From Thiomicrorhabdus sediminis (GTDB taxonomy: Bacteria > Pseudomonadota > Gammaproteobacteria > Thiomicrospirales > Thiomicrospiraceae), in NCBI RefSeq assembly GCF_005885815.1, contig NZ_CP040602.1:1813630-1877629 (forward strand): DNA of 64,000 nt. Reading direction: 5' to 3'. Positions 1 to 9,499 of the stretch are shown piece by piece (position 1 is the stretch's first letter; every line of letters starts with the position of its first letter). The notes beneath the pieces were generated by a model, which worked only from the letters and a program-made list of their open reading frames with translations, did no database searches and had not been told where the DNA came from. A program made the translations under genes and the position numbers.

Positions 1-132
1 TTCGGTAGCTTGTCGATTCTTGCAGGCTTGGCTTTATCTTTTCAATTTGACCTCCCCACCGGTCCGGCGATCGTGCTGATGGCAACACTCATCTTTCTTG
101 CTCTGCAATTAAAACCTAACACAGAAAAATAG
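1..132 (+). CDS. metal ABC transporter permease, C-terminal fragment
   Basis: The window opens inside a reading frame that runs 43 codons to a TAG at 130-132. It contains the segment SFQFDLPTGPAIVLM followed by a hydrophobic helix and a short polar tail. In ZnuB/MntB-type permeases the last transmembrane helices contain a similar L-D-x-P-[ST]-G-[PA] turn just before the final helix, so this is most likely the 3' end of the membrane subunit of a zinc or manganese ABC importer. The rest of the gene and its partners lie outside the window, so substrate cannot be judged. A hairpin terminator follows at 172-207. Confidence 0.7.
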   Translation, partial: FGSLSILAGLALSFQFDLPTGPAIVLMATLIFLALQLKPNTEK

Positions 133-171
133 TGCTGAGCGGTTTATAGACTGAATGCCTAATATGGAAAC

Positions 172-207
172 AAAAAAGCCTTAGGCCATTTAACCTAAGG
201 CTTTTTT
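172..207. terminator. bidirectional intrinsic terminator
   Basis: Perfect 14-bp inverted repeat, arms 172-185 (AAAAAAGCCTTAGG) and 194-207, with an 8-nt loop. A-tract and T-tract flank the GC-containing stem on both sides, so it can stop transcripts from both strands. It sits between the convergent ends of the permease gene (plus) and folA (minus). Confidence 0.9.
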
Positions 208-236
208 GATGATCTGGGCAAAGAAACCTGAAGCGA

Positions 237-749
237 TCAAGCCGCCCTTTCAAGGGTGATAAAATCGAAGGCATATTGATGACGTGCATCAATTGGATGA
301 TGCTCTCTGGAAACTTCGAACCACTCCCCCTCTTGCTGCCAATCCGGGAAAAAGGTATCACCGTCAATATCAGCGTCAATCAAGGTCAGGTATAGGCGTT
401 CAGCCTGCTCCATCATTTGAGAATATAATTGACCGCCCCCCATAATAACCACTTCATCCGGATTGTCGGCCTTAACAGCTTGTAACGCCTTTTCTACCGA
501 ATCGAAGACCGGTACGGAATAATTCAGGTCGGTCTGTCTGGAAATCACATAATTGGGTCTTCCCGGCAGTGGACGACAGCCCAGAGATTCAAAGGTTTTT
601 CGTCCCATAATCACTGGCTTGCCTAAGGTGTTTTTCTTAAAAAACTGCAAATCATCAGGCAGATGCCAAGGCATATCGTTATCTTTGCCGATGACACGAT
701 TGGTCGTCATCGCAGCAATCATTGATATTCTCATTTGACTTTCATTCAT
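237..749 (-). CDS. folA: dihydrofolate reductase
   Basis: 170-residue DHFR that reduces dihydrofolate to tetrahydrofolate with NADPH in the cytoplasm. The family core is visible: [16 protein letters not shown] at residues 9-24, then [13 protein letters not shown], where Asp33 matches the catalytic Asp27 of E. coli, then GRKTFESLG and the NADPH-binding VIMGGGQLY segment. The start codon overlaps the thyA stop by 4 nt (ATGA), so the two are translationally coupled. This fits chemistry, because ThyA produces the dihydrofolate that FolA recycles. An AGGTG ribosome site 5 nt upstream favours the ATG at 749. A start at Met6 (734) would give a length closer to E. coli FolA (159 aa) and cannot be excluded. 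Last gene of the lgt-thyA-folA run, with a terminator just downstream. Confidence 0.96.
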   Translation of the reverse strand: MNESQMRISMIAAMTTNRVIGKDNDMPWHLPDDLQFFKKNTLGKPVIMGRKTFESLGCRPLPGRPNYVISRQTDLNYSVPVFDSVEKALQAVKADNPDEVVIMGGGQLYSQMMEQAERLYLTLIDADIDGDTFFPDWQQEGEWFEVSREHHPIDARHQYAFDFITLERAA

Positions 750-1579
750 ACCGACACCTGCGCTTTGATATGCGGGTGTGATTCATAGTCCACTATTTCA
801 AAATCTTCAAACTTATAATCAAAAATCGATTCCGGCTTGCGCTTAATGACCAACTTCGGCAAAGGATAAGGCTCGCGGCTGATCTGCTCTTTGGCCTGCT
901 CGATAGTATTGTTATACAGATGCACATCACCGCCGGTCCAGACAAACTCGCCCACTTCATAGCCGGTTTGCTGAGCAATCATGTGCAATAGCAATGCATA
1001 GCTGGCAATATTGAACGGCACCCCTAGAAAAGTATCGGCGCTACGCTGGTATAGCTGACAAGAAACACGATTATTGGCCACATAGAACTGGAAAAACGCA
1101 TGACAGGTCGCTAACGCCATCTGCCCATTTTCAACATTCTGTTGCGGACTGATCGACTCATCCGGCAGGTCAGACGGGTTCCATGCGGTGACGATCATGC
1201 GACGACTGTTCGGGTTGTTCTTCAGAGTTTCGACCACTTCGGCAATCTGATTGATGGTACTACCGTCCGGGTTCTGCCAAGCGACCCATTGCTTACCGTA
1301 TAGAGGCCCTAAATCACCGGACTCGGTCGCCCATTCATCCCAGATACGCACGCCATTGTCTTTTAGGTATTTGATATTGGTATCACCACTCAAAAACCAC
1401 AATAGCTCATGCACAATAGAGCGGATATGCAATTTTTTGGTGGTGACTAACGGAAAACCTTGTTGCAAGTCAAAACGCATCTGGTAACCAAATACTGAAC
1501 GGGTACCGGTACCGGTTCTATCACCTTTATCGGTACCATTCTGCAAAATATGCTGCAAAAGATCTAGATACTGTCTCAT
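746..1579 (-). CDS. thyA: thymidylate synthase
   Basis: 277-residue ThyA that methylates dUMP to dTMP using methylene-tetrahydrofolate. Visible landmarks are [12 protein letters not shown] (20-31), the HELLWFLSG segment, the catalytic Cys159-His160 pair in [13 protein letters not shown], the [18 protein letters not shown] dUMP site and the C-terminal [10 protein letters not shown]. It is longer than E. coli ThyA (264 aa) because of an insertion around residues 136-148, a feature of the long ThyA subtype. The residue before the catalytic Cys is Thr where Pro is usual. lgt lies 68 bp upstream and folA overlaps downstream, so all three probably share one transcript. Confidence 0.96.
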   Translation of the reverse strand: MRQYLDLLQHILQNGTDKGDRTGTGTRSVFGYQMRFDLQQGFPLVTTKKLHIRSIVHELLWFLSGDTNIKYLKDNGVRIWDEWATESGDLGPLYGKQWVAWQNPDGSTINQIAEVVETLKNNPNSRRMIVTAWNPSDLPDESISPQQNVENGQMALATCHAFFQFYVANNRVSCQLYQRSADTFLGVPFNIASYALLLHMIAQQTGYEVGEFVWTGGDVHLYNNTIEQAKEQISREPYPLPKLVIKRKPESIFDYKFEDFEIVDYESHPHIKAQVSV

Positions 1580-1647
1580 ATGCTGTTTTGTCTCATGTTA
1601 ATTTTAAAATCGATCTTGTTTTGCCTAGGCGCCATAGCGCTGATAGT

Positions 1648-2445
1648 TCAAGGTTTAACGGCACTGCATTTTTTGCCGTACCACCATAAAAGCACACCGG
1701 CAATTATCATCGGCATTGAGAGAATCTGCCCCATAGTCAGCCAATTCCAAGCCAGATAACCTAGCTGCGGATCAGGCACCCGCCAGAACTCTACGATAAA
1801 TCGGAAGACGCCATAGCCGATTAAAAATAGCGCCGCCACAGCACCCGGCGTTCTTGGCTTGGCACTGAACCACGCCAATACAAGCAGTAATACCATTCCT
1901 TCCAAAAAAGCTTCCAATAACTGCGTTGGATATTTCTGCACTGTTTGCATTAACAGCGGATCGTATACCCACATACCTAAAGGCGAATCGGTCAGCTTGC
2001 CCCACAATTCCCCATTAATGAAATTACCAATACGACCGGTCAACAAACCTAGCGGCACAATCGGCGCGACAAAGTCGGCTACTGATAACAGGCTTTGCTG
2101 GGTTTTACGTGCAAATAGCCACATTGCCAAGGACACGCCAAGCAGTCCGCCATGGAAGGACATGCCACCCTGCCAAACTTTGAATACATCCAACGGATTC
2201 TGTAGGTAGTGTGCAAAATCATAGAACAGGATATAACCGATACGGCCACCGAGAATGACTCCCATTGCCACATAAAACAACAGGTCACCAACCATTTCGC
2301 TATTCCAAGGCTGACGCGTGCGGGCACGTAATAAGGCATACCCCCAACCACCGACAAAAGCGATCAGGTACATTAAGCCGTACCAATGAATTTGAAAAAA
2401 ACCGAGATCGAGAGCAACTGGATCAAGTTGCGGATATGTCCACAT
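1648..2445 (-). CDS. lgt: prolipoprotein diacylglyceryl transferase
   Basis: 265-residue inner-membrane enzyme that moves diacylglycerol from phosphatidylglycerol to the lipobox cysteine of prolipoproteins. The Lgt signature GRIGNFINGELWG is at residues 137-149, and the invariant H-G-G loop (SFHGG, about 96-100) and about seven hydrophobic helices are present. Length matches the family. It is first in a lgt-thyA-folA run, an order common in gammaproteobacteria. The 191-bp gap upstream separates it from the chemoreceptor gene. No clear promoter was identified there. Confidence 0.96.
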   Translation of the reverse strand: MWTYPQLDPVALDLGFFQIHWYGLMYLIAFVGGWGYALLRARTRQPWNSEMVGDLLFYVAMGVILGGRIGYILFYDFAHYLQNPLDVFKVWQGGMSFHGGLLGVSLAMWLFARKTQQSLLSVADFVAPIVPLGLLTGRIGNFINGELWGKLTDSPLGMWVYDPLLMQTVQKYPTQLLEAFLEGMVLLLVLAWFSAKPRTPGAVAALFLIGYGVFRFIVEFWRVPDPQLGYLAWNWLTMGQILSMPMIIAGVLLWWYGKKCSAVKP

Positions 2446-2579
2446 AGATTGAATTCTTTATGTTTTGTTTTTTATATTTTTCTGAATTATTTCAGCTTGA
2501 ATTGGCATTATAGGACAGCACCCAACAAACTTAAACAAAACACGCCAAGAAATCATTGATAACTAAATAAAGGGCAATA

Positions 2580-2615
2580 AAAAAGCGGCAACAAATCGCT
2601 TTGAAGCCGCTTTTT
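2580..2615 (-). terminator. intrinsic terminator of the chemoreceptor gene
   Basis: 10-bp inverted repeat, AAAAAGCGGC at 2580-2589 and its complement at 2606-2615, with a 16-nt loop. It lies 22 bp beyond the stop codon of the minus-strand chemoreceptor gene and ends in a U-tract on that strand. Confidence 0.85.
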
Positions 2616-2636
2616 ACCAGTTTTAACAAAAACGAA

Positions 2637-4667
2637 TTAAATCTTAAACTGGTGTACCAGCTGCTCTAAGCGGTCAGCCAGCAACTGCAAGTCATGACCT
2701 GCCGACTCGGTGCTTTGCGCACCTTCAGCGGCCTTTTCAGAAACATCGAAGATTTGCGAGATATTCTGATTGATTTGCTGTGCCAACTCACTCTGAGTAT
2801 GCGCCGCAGAAGCCATTTGTCCGCTCATATTGTTGATGTCTTCCATTAAGATCACCACAGGCTGCAAGGTCTCTTTGGTTTTGGCAATCGCCTCACAACT
2901 TGCCTTGGTAGCGTCTTGTCCCGACTCGACGACTTTTACCGTAGACATGGTCGCCTGACGGATTTTGTCGATAATCTTTTCAATTTCCAAGGTCGATTCC
3001 TGAGTACGCTGTGCCAGCCCCCGCACCTCGTCTGCCACCACAGCAAACCCACGTCCATGCTCACCAGCACGCGCCGCTTCAATCGCTGCGTTAAGCGATA
3101 GTAAATTGGTCTGCTCGGCGATTTCACGGATAACATTGACCACGGTACCGATTGACTCACTGTCTTCGCGCAGATTATTGACCGATAGAGTCATCTGCTT
3201 CATACCTTCTGACAAGCGATTGATCTGCTCAGCGGTACCCAACACCATGTCACCACCTTCCTTAACACGAATCACCGCTTGCTCGGTCGCCTTGGATGTG
3301 TTGTGCGAATGGTCTTCAACACTCTTAGATTTCTGTGTCATATCAATCATTGAATTTGACAGGCCTCCGCTTGCCGCCAACTGCTGTTCGGCGCCTTCTT
3401 TAGCTTGCTGAGTAATACTCAATAGGCTTTTTGAAGAAACTTCCAGTTGTTCGATGGTTGAAGACACCTGCGAGAGCATGACATGAATCTTTTCAACGAA
3501 TTTATTGAAGTGCTCTGCCATCTGACCGATTTCATCGCGACTCTTCACCGGTAGGCGACGTGTCAAGTCGCCTTCACCTTCGGAGATGTCTTTCATCGCT
3601 TCGGAGATCTCATTGATTGGCTCAGCTACCGATTTGGTCACACGAGATGAGACGAACATCCCCATTAACTGTCCGGCAATAGAAATCGTCAGCAGGATGA
3701 TAATGCTGTTCAAGCTCAAATCAAGCACACCGTCACTGACCTCTTCCACGGTGCTGACCGCATAATCGGAAATTGAAATCAGCTCACTATCCAGCTGTTC
3801 AAATAATGGCAGAATCTCTGTTTTCATCAACCAGACATCCATACGCCATTTGTCACCACCATGAATCCCTTTAACCACCATATAGTGTTCACGGTATTGC
3901 TGATAGATGGTCTGCAGAACCTCAATACCATCTTCTTCTTCAATCGTCAGCTCCACAGAGTCCTGATTGGCAACTTTATTCATCAGTGTTTCAAATCTAT
4001 CCAGATAAGCATCGGTCGCTTCTGCCATCGACTTATTTCTAAAGCCGATGTAACCTCGCAAACTACTGGTCACGTTAAGCCAAGTCTTTTGCATTTCCAA
4101 TAAATCGGACAACAAAGCCTTACGTTCATAATCCAATTCATTCAACTCGGAATCCAACATGGTACGCAGGATCTGCTGAGTTCGCTGGGCAAGTCCCAAT
4201 ACATTCATATTCATATAATTGAATGCCGGAAACTTTTTCGAACGGTCGTTTTGGAAAACCTTGATCTCTTCAATCAATGGCGGCAATTTTTTAATACGCT
4301 GTTGCAAGTTCTGATAACTTTCAAGCAAAGTCTGGCTTTCGTCACCGTAACCTTTTAACGACTCGATTGATGTGGCTATACGCTGCTCAACTTCGGCAAT
4401 CCCATTATTGTAGTGCTCAAGGATTTGCGGATCATTCGTCAATACATACATACTCAAGGCATTCATGCTTTTTTCTAGCAGGAACGCGGATTCATTGGCA
4501 TTCAGAGCGATTGGCTGATGTTTCTCAACCACATCGGACATATTGCTGCGCACGAAACTTAGATTGACTGCCGCTTGGATGGTAATAATTGCCAGTACAG
4601 CCCAAATCACACCAAAACCGAAACGCATTTTTTGTCTAATTGTGAGTTTTGTTAACCAGTTTTTCAT
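2637..4667 (-). CDS. methyl-accepting chemotaxis protein
   Basis: 676-residue transducer. A basic N-terminus and membrane helix (about 16-36) precede a roughly 280-residue all-helical sensor region. A second helix follows (about 319-340), then a HAMP domain (to about 395) and the long MCP coiled coil. The hairpin tip that contacts CheA/CheW is clear at about 516-551 ([19 protein letters not shown] then [15 protein letters not shown]). An upstream start at 4709 is possible, but 4667 is preferred: the protein then begins MKNWLTKL directly before the helix, AGAAG lies just upstream, and a probable sigma-54 promoter at 4705-4720 would start transcription inside the longer frame. The ligand cannot be inferred. 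No other chemotaxis gene is nearby. Confidence 0.93.
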   Translation of the reverse strand: MKNWLTKLTIRQKMRFGFGVIWAVLAIITIQAAVNLSFVRSNMSDVVEKHQPIALNANESAFLLEKSMNALSMYVLTNDPQILEHYNNGIAEVEQRIATSIESLKGYGDESQTLLESYQNLQQRIKKLPPLIEEIKVFQNDRSKKFPAFNYMNMNVLGLAQRTQQILRTMLDSELNELDYERKALLSDLLEMQKTWLNVTSSLRGYIGFRNKSMAEATDAYLDRFETLMNKVANQDSVELTIEEEDGIEVLQTIYQQYREHYMVVKGIHGGDKWRMDVWLMKTEILPLFEQLDSELISISDYAVSTVEEVSDGVLDLSLNSIIILLTISIAGQLMGMFVSSRVTKSVAEPINEISEAMKDISEGEGDLTRRLPVKSRDEIGQMAEHFNKFVEKIHVMLSQVSSTIEQLEVSSKSLLSITQQAKEGAEQQLAASGGLSNSMIDMTQKSKSVEDHSHNTSKATEQAVIRVKEGGDMVLGTAEQINRLSEGMKQMTLSVNNLREDSESIGTVVNVIREIAEQTNLLSLNAAIEAARAGEHGRGFAVVADEVRGLAQRTQESTLEIEKIIDKIRQATMSTVKVVESGQDATKASCEAIAKTKETLQPVVILMEDINNMSGQMASAAHTQSELAQQINQNISQIFDVSEKAAEGAQSTESAGHDLQLLADRLEQLVHQFKI

Positions 4668-4704
4668 ATATCTTCTGCTATTAAATTGACACCTAACCAA
4701 GCCT

Positions 4705-4720
4705 AGCAAACTAAATGCCA
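4705..4720 (-). promoter_or_regulatory. probable sigma-54 promoter of the chemoreceptor gene
   Basis: On the minus strand the sequence TGGCATTTAGTTTGCT matches the -24/-12 pattern (TGGCA, then TTGCW) with exactly 10 nt between the GG and GC dinucleotides. It is placed to start transcription about 27 nt before the ATG at 4667. No enhancer-binding site was searched for. Confidence 0.6.
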
Positions 4721-4839
4721 GTTGTATTTTTTACTTATTTTAAAGCTAGCTTGAACATCGTTGAAACGACCTGAAAACTAGGCGCGATAAGTTACGTACA
4801 AAACTCAAGAAATCTTTTTATATTGCGGCCATTTTGGAC

Positions 4840-5619
4840 TTAACGTTGCGGATAATTACCACGAGCGATTAATCCGCCATCTACCGTGAGAATGGAACCG
4901 GTCATCCAGCCACTTGCATCGGATAACAGGTAAGCGGTGGCCTCGCCCATCTCATCGGTTTTACCATAACGGCCTAACGGCATTCGCTCGCACCACTTCT
5001 GCTGCATTGCAGGCTCATTCAATATGTGCTCGGTTCTTTCCACCGGCACGACACCCGGCGCCAACCCGTTGACACGAATACCATACTGTCCCCATTCAAC
5101 CGCATGAACCTTGGTAATGGCATCCAAGCCCATCTTCGATGCGGCATAGGCGGAAAACCATTCGCAAGAGGCCTGCCCATGGATACTGCTGTTATTGACA
5201 ATGGCACCACCTTGCTCAGAATCGATACAGGCCTGTGCAAAAGCCGCACTCAAGCGATACGGCGCCTGCAGGTTGACTGCCAACGTATCATCAAACTGAC
5301 TGCCGTCAGCATCCTTCAAGGCGGTTGATTTGGTGACGATTCCGGCATTGTTGACCAGGCCGTCCAAGCCGTCAAAAATTTGCCAGGCCTGGTTAAAAAA
5401 TAACGATAATTGATTTAACTGGCGAAAGTCCGCCTTAAGAATCTGTGCTTCGGCGCCAAGTTCTTGAACCTGTTTCAGCGTTTGATAAACACCGGCTTCA
5501 TTGCGGTTGTAATGCAATACCAGACGACAACCTTCTCGCGCCAATACTCTTGCCATACCCGCACCGATACCACTGGATGCACCGGTAATTAAAATACGCT
5601 TAGTTTTCAGCCCCTGCAT
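4840..5619 (-). CDS. SDR-family NAD(P)-dependent oxidoreductase
   Basis: 259-residue classical short-chain dehydrogenase. It has the cofactor loop TGASSGIG at 12-19, NNAG at 90-93, and a catalytic Ser near 145 with Tyr158-x3-Lys162 in YAASK. The end, GWMTGSILTVDGG, is typical of the family. An AAGGAGG ribosome site 8 nt before the ATG at 5619 decides the start against the longer frame. It lies 43 bp downstream of murG on the same strand, where murC is usually found, so it probably rides on the dcw transcript. The substrate is unknown; similarity to sugar or pteridine reductases is only general. Confidence 0.85.
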   Translation of the reverse strand: MQGLKTKRILITGASSGIGAGMARVLAREGCRLVLHYNRNEAGVYQTLKQVQELGAEAQILKADFRQLNQLSLFFNQAWQIFDGLDGLVNNAGIVTKSTALKDADGSQFDDTLAVNLQAPYRLSAAFAQACIDSEQGGAIVNNSSIHGQASCEWFSAYAASKMGLDAITKVHAVEWGQYGIRVNGLAPGVVPVERTEHILNEPAMQQKWCERMPLGRYGKTDEMGEATAYLLSDASGWMTGSILTVDGGLIARGNYPQR

Positions 5620-5662
5620 GCTTCTCGCCTCCTTGCCTTTAATCAAGCACTAGAATCCAGCT

Positions 5663-6751
5663 CTAGCTTTGTGAATCAACGCCTAAGATAGCCAATAGCC
5701 GTTGTGTTATTTTCTCAGTTGCCTGTTGTGGTGCCTGAGAACGGATCTGCTGTGAGGCTTCGGCACGTTTCTGGCCCTGGCCACACCAAATAGACAAAGC
5801 ACGAGCTAAAGTTTCCGCACTCAACTCGCTTTGCTGAATCACTTCACCGCCTTGCAATTCGACCAGAGCCTGAGCATTGGCGGTTTGATGATCATCCACG
5901 GCATGGGGATAAGGCACCATAATTGCCGGTCTTGCCGCCGCCATCAATTCACTGACAGTCAAGGCTCCAGAGCGCGACAACACCATATCCGACCAAGCAT
6001 AAGCCATATTCATATTGTCGATAAAGCTCACCACTTCGGCTTTCACATCCGCCGCCGCATAGGCATCTACCGCTTGCTGATAGGTTTTCTCGCCGGTCTG
6101 ATGCTTGACCACCGGGCGTTGTTCGGGAGCCATTAACGCTAAGGCCTTAGGCAAGGTTTCGTTCAGAGCCAAGGCACCGCGACTGCCGCCTAAAACCAAA
6201 AGATGGCATGGCTGGGTGTTTTCCACACAATCAATCTGCTCCAGACCTTGCCTAACCGGGTTTCCCAAGGTGAAAACATTGTCGCCATGCAATGTATTTT
6301 GTTTGAATGCGCAAATGATCTCTTTCGCCAAAGGAGCCAATAACTTATTCGTCATGCCAGGAATCGCGTTCTGCTCATGAATGACCAGATCGATCCGCAA
6401 AGATTTGGCCGCCAAACCACCCGGCCCACAGACAAAACCACCCATACCTAAAACCAGATCAGGCTTTCTTCGCTGCATAATGGCTCTTGCTTGACGCCAA
6501 GCACACCAGACATTAAATGGCGCTTTCAACCATCCAATCAAACCATTGCCGCGTAAACCACGAATGGCGATATTATCAATCTCGATGCCGGCATTTTTTA
6601 CCCAGGTCTGCTCCATGCCTCCAGCGGTTCCGAGCCAGCTGATTTGCACACCTTTTTCACTCAGGGCTTTTGCCAAAGCAATACCTGGAAACACATGACC
6701 ACCGGTTCCTCCGGCCATAATCATCACTTTTTTGCTATTTGTCGATTGCAC
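5663..6751 (-). CDS. murG: UDP-GlcNAc:undecaprenyl-PP-MurNAc-pentapeptide transferase
   Basis: 362-residue GT28 enzyme that adds GlcNAc to lipid I to form lipid II on the inner face of the cytoplasmic membrane. The N-terminal GGTGGHVFPG loop (14-23), the central LGGSRGALALNE segment and the C-terminal SRSGALTVSEL donor site are all present. It follows ftsW by 31 bp, as in standard dcw clusters. The next gene is an SDR gene rather than murC. Confidence 0.96.
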   Translation of the reverse strand: MQSTNSKKVMIMAGGTGGHVFPGIALAKALSEKGVQISWLGTAGGMEQTWVKNAGIEIDNIAIRGLRGNGLIGWLKAPFNVWCAWRQARAIMQRRKPDLVLGMGGFVCGPGGLAAKSLRIDLVIHEQNAIPGMTNKLLAPLAKEIICAFKQNTLHGDNVFTLGNPVRQGLEQIDCVENTQPCHLLVLGGSRGALALNETLPKALALMAPEQRPVVKHQTGEKTYQQAVDAYAAADVKAEVVSFIDNMNMAYAWSDMVLSRSGALTVSELMAAARPAIMVPYPHAVDDHQTANAQALVELQGGEVIQQSELSAETLARALSIWCGQGQKRAEASQQIRSQAPQQATEKITQRLLAILGVDSQS

Positions 6752-6782
6752 AGAAACTCTCTTGGTTTGTTAAACAATGCTG

Positions 6783-8075
6783 TCAGCTTCCCGTTACACC
6801 ATTCTTGGCTCTGGATTTATAATCTTTGGCGCTAAGGCTCTTGCTCCCTCTACGGCGGCGTGGCGGTACGGGAGGGGTTAATTCAAAATCGTCTTTATCC
6901 TCCGGTTCATCAAAGTTTGGCGCCTTAGGTTCGGCAGGATAGAAACGGCTTTCATAATCCACACGAAATACCACCGCCAAAGCGGCGCTGAATAGCAACA
7001 CACTACTTCCGCCATAACTCATAAAAGGCAAGGTCAAGCCTTTGGTAGGAAAGGCTCCGAGGTTAACCCCCATATTGATGGCTGCTTGTAATATCACCCA
7101 GATACCAACCCCATAGGCGATCATCGCGCCAAAGAAATGATTTGCCAATTCCGCCTTGCGCCCCACACGAAACAAGCGATAAGTGATCACCAGATATAAA
7201 GTGATCAAAAATAACACTCCAAAGAAGCCGAATTCTTCAGCGTAAATTGAAAACAGAAAATCGGTATGGGCATCCGGCAAATAGAGCAGCTTTTGCACAC
7301 TGGCACCGAGCCCGGCACCGAACCATTCGCCACTGCCGGAGGCGATTAATGCCTGCGTTAGCTGATAGCCTTTACCGAAAGGGTCTTGCCAGGGATCTAA
7401 AAAACTGGTGACACGTGCCATGCGGTATTCCGAGGTGACCACAAGAAAAACCAGAATGGCAATAATCGGTACTACCGAAAACGCAAAATAACGCCAAGGC
7501 GCTCCGGCTATTAACAGCATCCCGGTAATCATAACGGCAATCACGAAGGTACTACCGTAATCAGGCTCCAACAACAGTAAAAACGCCATTAAGCCAAAGG
7601 GCAATGCGAGACGAAATACCGCGCCCATACTCTCTTTCACCGCATCGGCGTGGCGATCAAGATAACCGGCCATAAAAATGACCACCGCCATCTTCATAAA
7701 CTCGGATGGCTGGAAATTCATTACCACCAGTGGTAGCCAACGCTTTGAACCATTGATTTCACGACCAAAAATCAGCACCGCGACCAACAAAGCGATGGCA
7801 AATAAAAACAGTTTGCCGCGATGTTTCTGCCAGGTTGCCAGCGGAATCTGAAATAAACCGTAGGCGATGATTGCCCCCAGCCCCATCGCCATCGCTTGGC
7901 GCATAAAGTAATGATTAGGGTGATCGAAACGCTCCTGACTGATGGCAATTGAACTGGAGGCAACCATCGTTAAACCAATCCCTGCCAACACCAAAATACA
8001 ACCTAGCAACCAAAAATCCATTGGCCAGCTTCGATCTTGCTGTTTAACTTTTTGACAGAACTCTAGCAGCATCAA
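6783..8075 (-). CDS. ftsW: lipid II polymerase FtsW
   Basis: 430-residue SEDS-family membrane protein, the septal peptidoglycan polymerase partner of FtsI. About ten hydrophobic helices are visible. The conserved stretch LYLPDAHTDFLFSIYAEEFG and the late GLTLPFMSYGGSS motif identify the SEDS family. Position between murD and murG gives FtsW rather than RodA. The C-terminal tail of about 60 residues is polar and ends in a basic, Arg-rich cytoplasmic segment. Confidence 0.95.
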   Translation of the reverse strand: MMLLEFCQKVKQQDRSWPMDFWLLGCILVLAGIGLTMVASSSIAISQERFDHPNHYFMRQAMAMGLGAIIAYGLFQIPLATWQKHRGKLFLFAIALLVAVLIFGREINGSKRWLPLVVMNFQPSEFMKMAVVIFMAGYLDRHADAVKESMGAVFRLALPFGLMAFLLLLEPDYGSTFVIAVMITGMLLIAGAPWRYFAFSVVPIIAILVFLVVTSEYRMARVTSFLDPWQDPFGKGYQLTQALIASGSGEWFGAGLGASVQKLLYLPDAHTDFLFSIYAEEFGFFGVLFLITLYLVITYRLFRVGRKAELANHFFGAMIAYGVGIWVILQAAINMGVNLGAFPTKGLTLPFMSYGGSSVLLFSAALAVVFRVDYESRFYPAEPKAPNFDEPEDKDDFELTPPVPPRRRRGSKSLSAKDYKSRAKNGVTGS

Positions 8076-8096
8076 ATCACTCTCAACCTACTTGCA

Positions 8097-9452
8097 TCAC
8101 TCAACACAACACTGCTTAACAAGGCTTTCAAAAACTTCACCGCGCTGGACATAGTTGCTAAATTGATCAAAGCTGGCACATGCCGGAGAAAACAGGACGC
8201 AATCGCCACTGGTAGCAATTTGCTTGGCTCGATTAACCGCTTCATTTAAATCTTCGACCAATAAAACATCGACTTCGCGTTCATTTTGCAGGTCGGTTGC
8301 TTGAATCGCATGATAGATATCTTCGCGATCTCTACCAAACAACACCACCGTTTTACAGAACTGCTCAACGGGAATTTTCAAACCGGAAAAATCGGCATCC
8401 TTGCCCACTCCTCCGGCAATCAGCACCAACTCTCCTGAGCACGCAGCCCCCAAGCTTTCAATCGCGGTGATGGTCGCGCCGACATTGGTCCCTTTGGAAT
8501 CGTTGACCCACGATATCTGGTTATGGTTAGCGATCAATTGCGTGCGGTGCGGCAAGCCGTTAAAACGTTTCAAGACCTCAATAAAATGAGTATTTTCCAC
8601 TTGGAACGGTCGACAAAGAGCCAGCATTGCCAAAGCATTCAACTGATGGTGACCGCCCTGCAACAGCATATCCTCTATGGCGACTTGCGCGGTCTGGCCA
8701 TGCCCCAGATAAAGCTTGCCATCCAGTTCGACGATACCGTAATCCATATCGGTTAGCTCGTTCACCTGCTTTAAGCCAAAATGCAGTAACTGGCCGTGAT
8801 GAACCATTGCGAATTCACTAAAACCAAATGGAATCACGGCAAACTCGGTATCGGCAAACACCTTGGTTTTGGCCTGAATATAATCCTCAATACCGTTATA
8901 GCGATCCATATGGTCTTCGCTGATATTCAACACAGTGGAAGATTCGGTCTGTAACGAATAGGTCGTTTCGAGTTGAAAACTGGATAGCTCCAGCACATAA
9001 ACATCGTATTCGTTATCATCAATCAAGAGGTCAAGCGCCGGCTCACCAATATTGCCGCCGACACCGACCTGATAACCGGCCTGCTGCAAAGCCATACCGG
9101 TCAAAGTGGTGACCGTACTTTTACCGTTGGAACCGGTAATGGCGATAACCGGAGCGCCGACCGCGCGGGCAAAGAGTTCAATATCGCCGATGACCTGTTT
9201 ACCGGAACGACGGAGTGCCTCAACCCAAGGTTCGGCTTTAGAGATACCGGGACTAAGCACCACCGTATCAAAGCGAGGCAACCAACCACTGGGCAACTCT
9301 TGCAAAGCGAATTCCACTTCGCTAAATTCTTGTTGTAATGAACTGATATCAAAATCAGCACGGGTATCAAATGCTAGGCAGTTTTCGCCTTGGCTGTGGA
9401 AGTAGCGCAATACAGACTGTCCTGTAACGCCTAAACCAGCAACTAAATACAT
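8097..9452 (-). CDS. murD: UDP-MurNAc-L-alanine--D-glutamate ligase
   Basis: 451-residue Mur ligase adding D-Glu to UDP-MurNAc-L-Ala. The ATP loop GSNGKST is at 107-113, the SEDHMDRY metal/ATP segment follows, and HRTQ and the WVNDSKGTN motif mark the central and C-terminal domains. Length matches E. coli MurD (438 aa). It sits 21 bp upstream of ftsW and 47 bp downstream of mraY, the usual place in the dcw cluster. Confidence 0.96.
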   Translation of the reverse strand: MYLVAGLGVTGQSVLRYFHSQGENCLAFDTRADFDISSLQQEFSEVEFALQELPSGWLPRFDTVVLSPGISKAEPWVEALRRSGKQVIGDIELFARAVGAPVIAITGSNGKSTVTTLTGMALQQAGYQVGVGGNIGEPALDLLIDDNEYDVYVLELSSFQLETTYSLQTESSTVLNISEDHMDRYNGIEDYIQAKTKVFADTEFAVIPFGFSEFAMVHHGQLLHFGLKQVNELTDMDYGIVELDGKLYLGHGQTAQVAIEDMLLQGGHHQLNALAMLALCRPFQVENTHFIEVLKRFNGLPHRTQLIANHNQISWVNDSKGTNVGATITAIESLGAACSGELVLIAGGVGKDADFSGLKIPVEQFCKTVVLFGRDREDIYHAIQATDLQNEREVDVLLVEDLNEAVNRAKQIATSGDCVLFSPACASFDQFSNYVQRGEVFESLVKQCCVE

Positions 9453-9499
9453 CTATGTCACTCTCTTTAGCACAACTCTGTGCAACGCAAACCGGCTTG

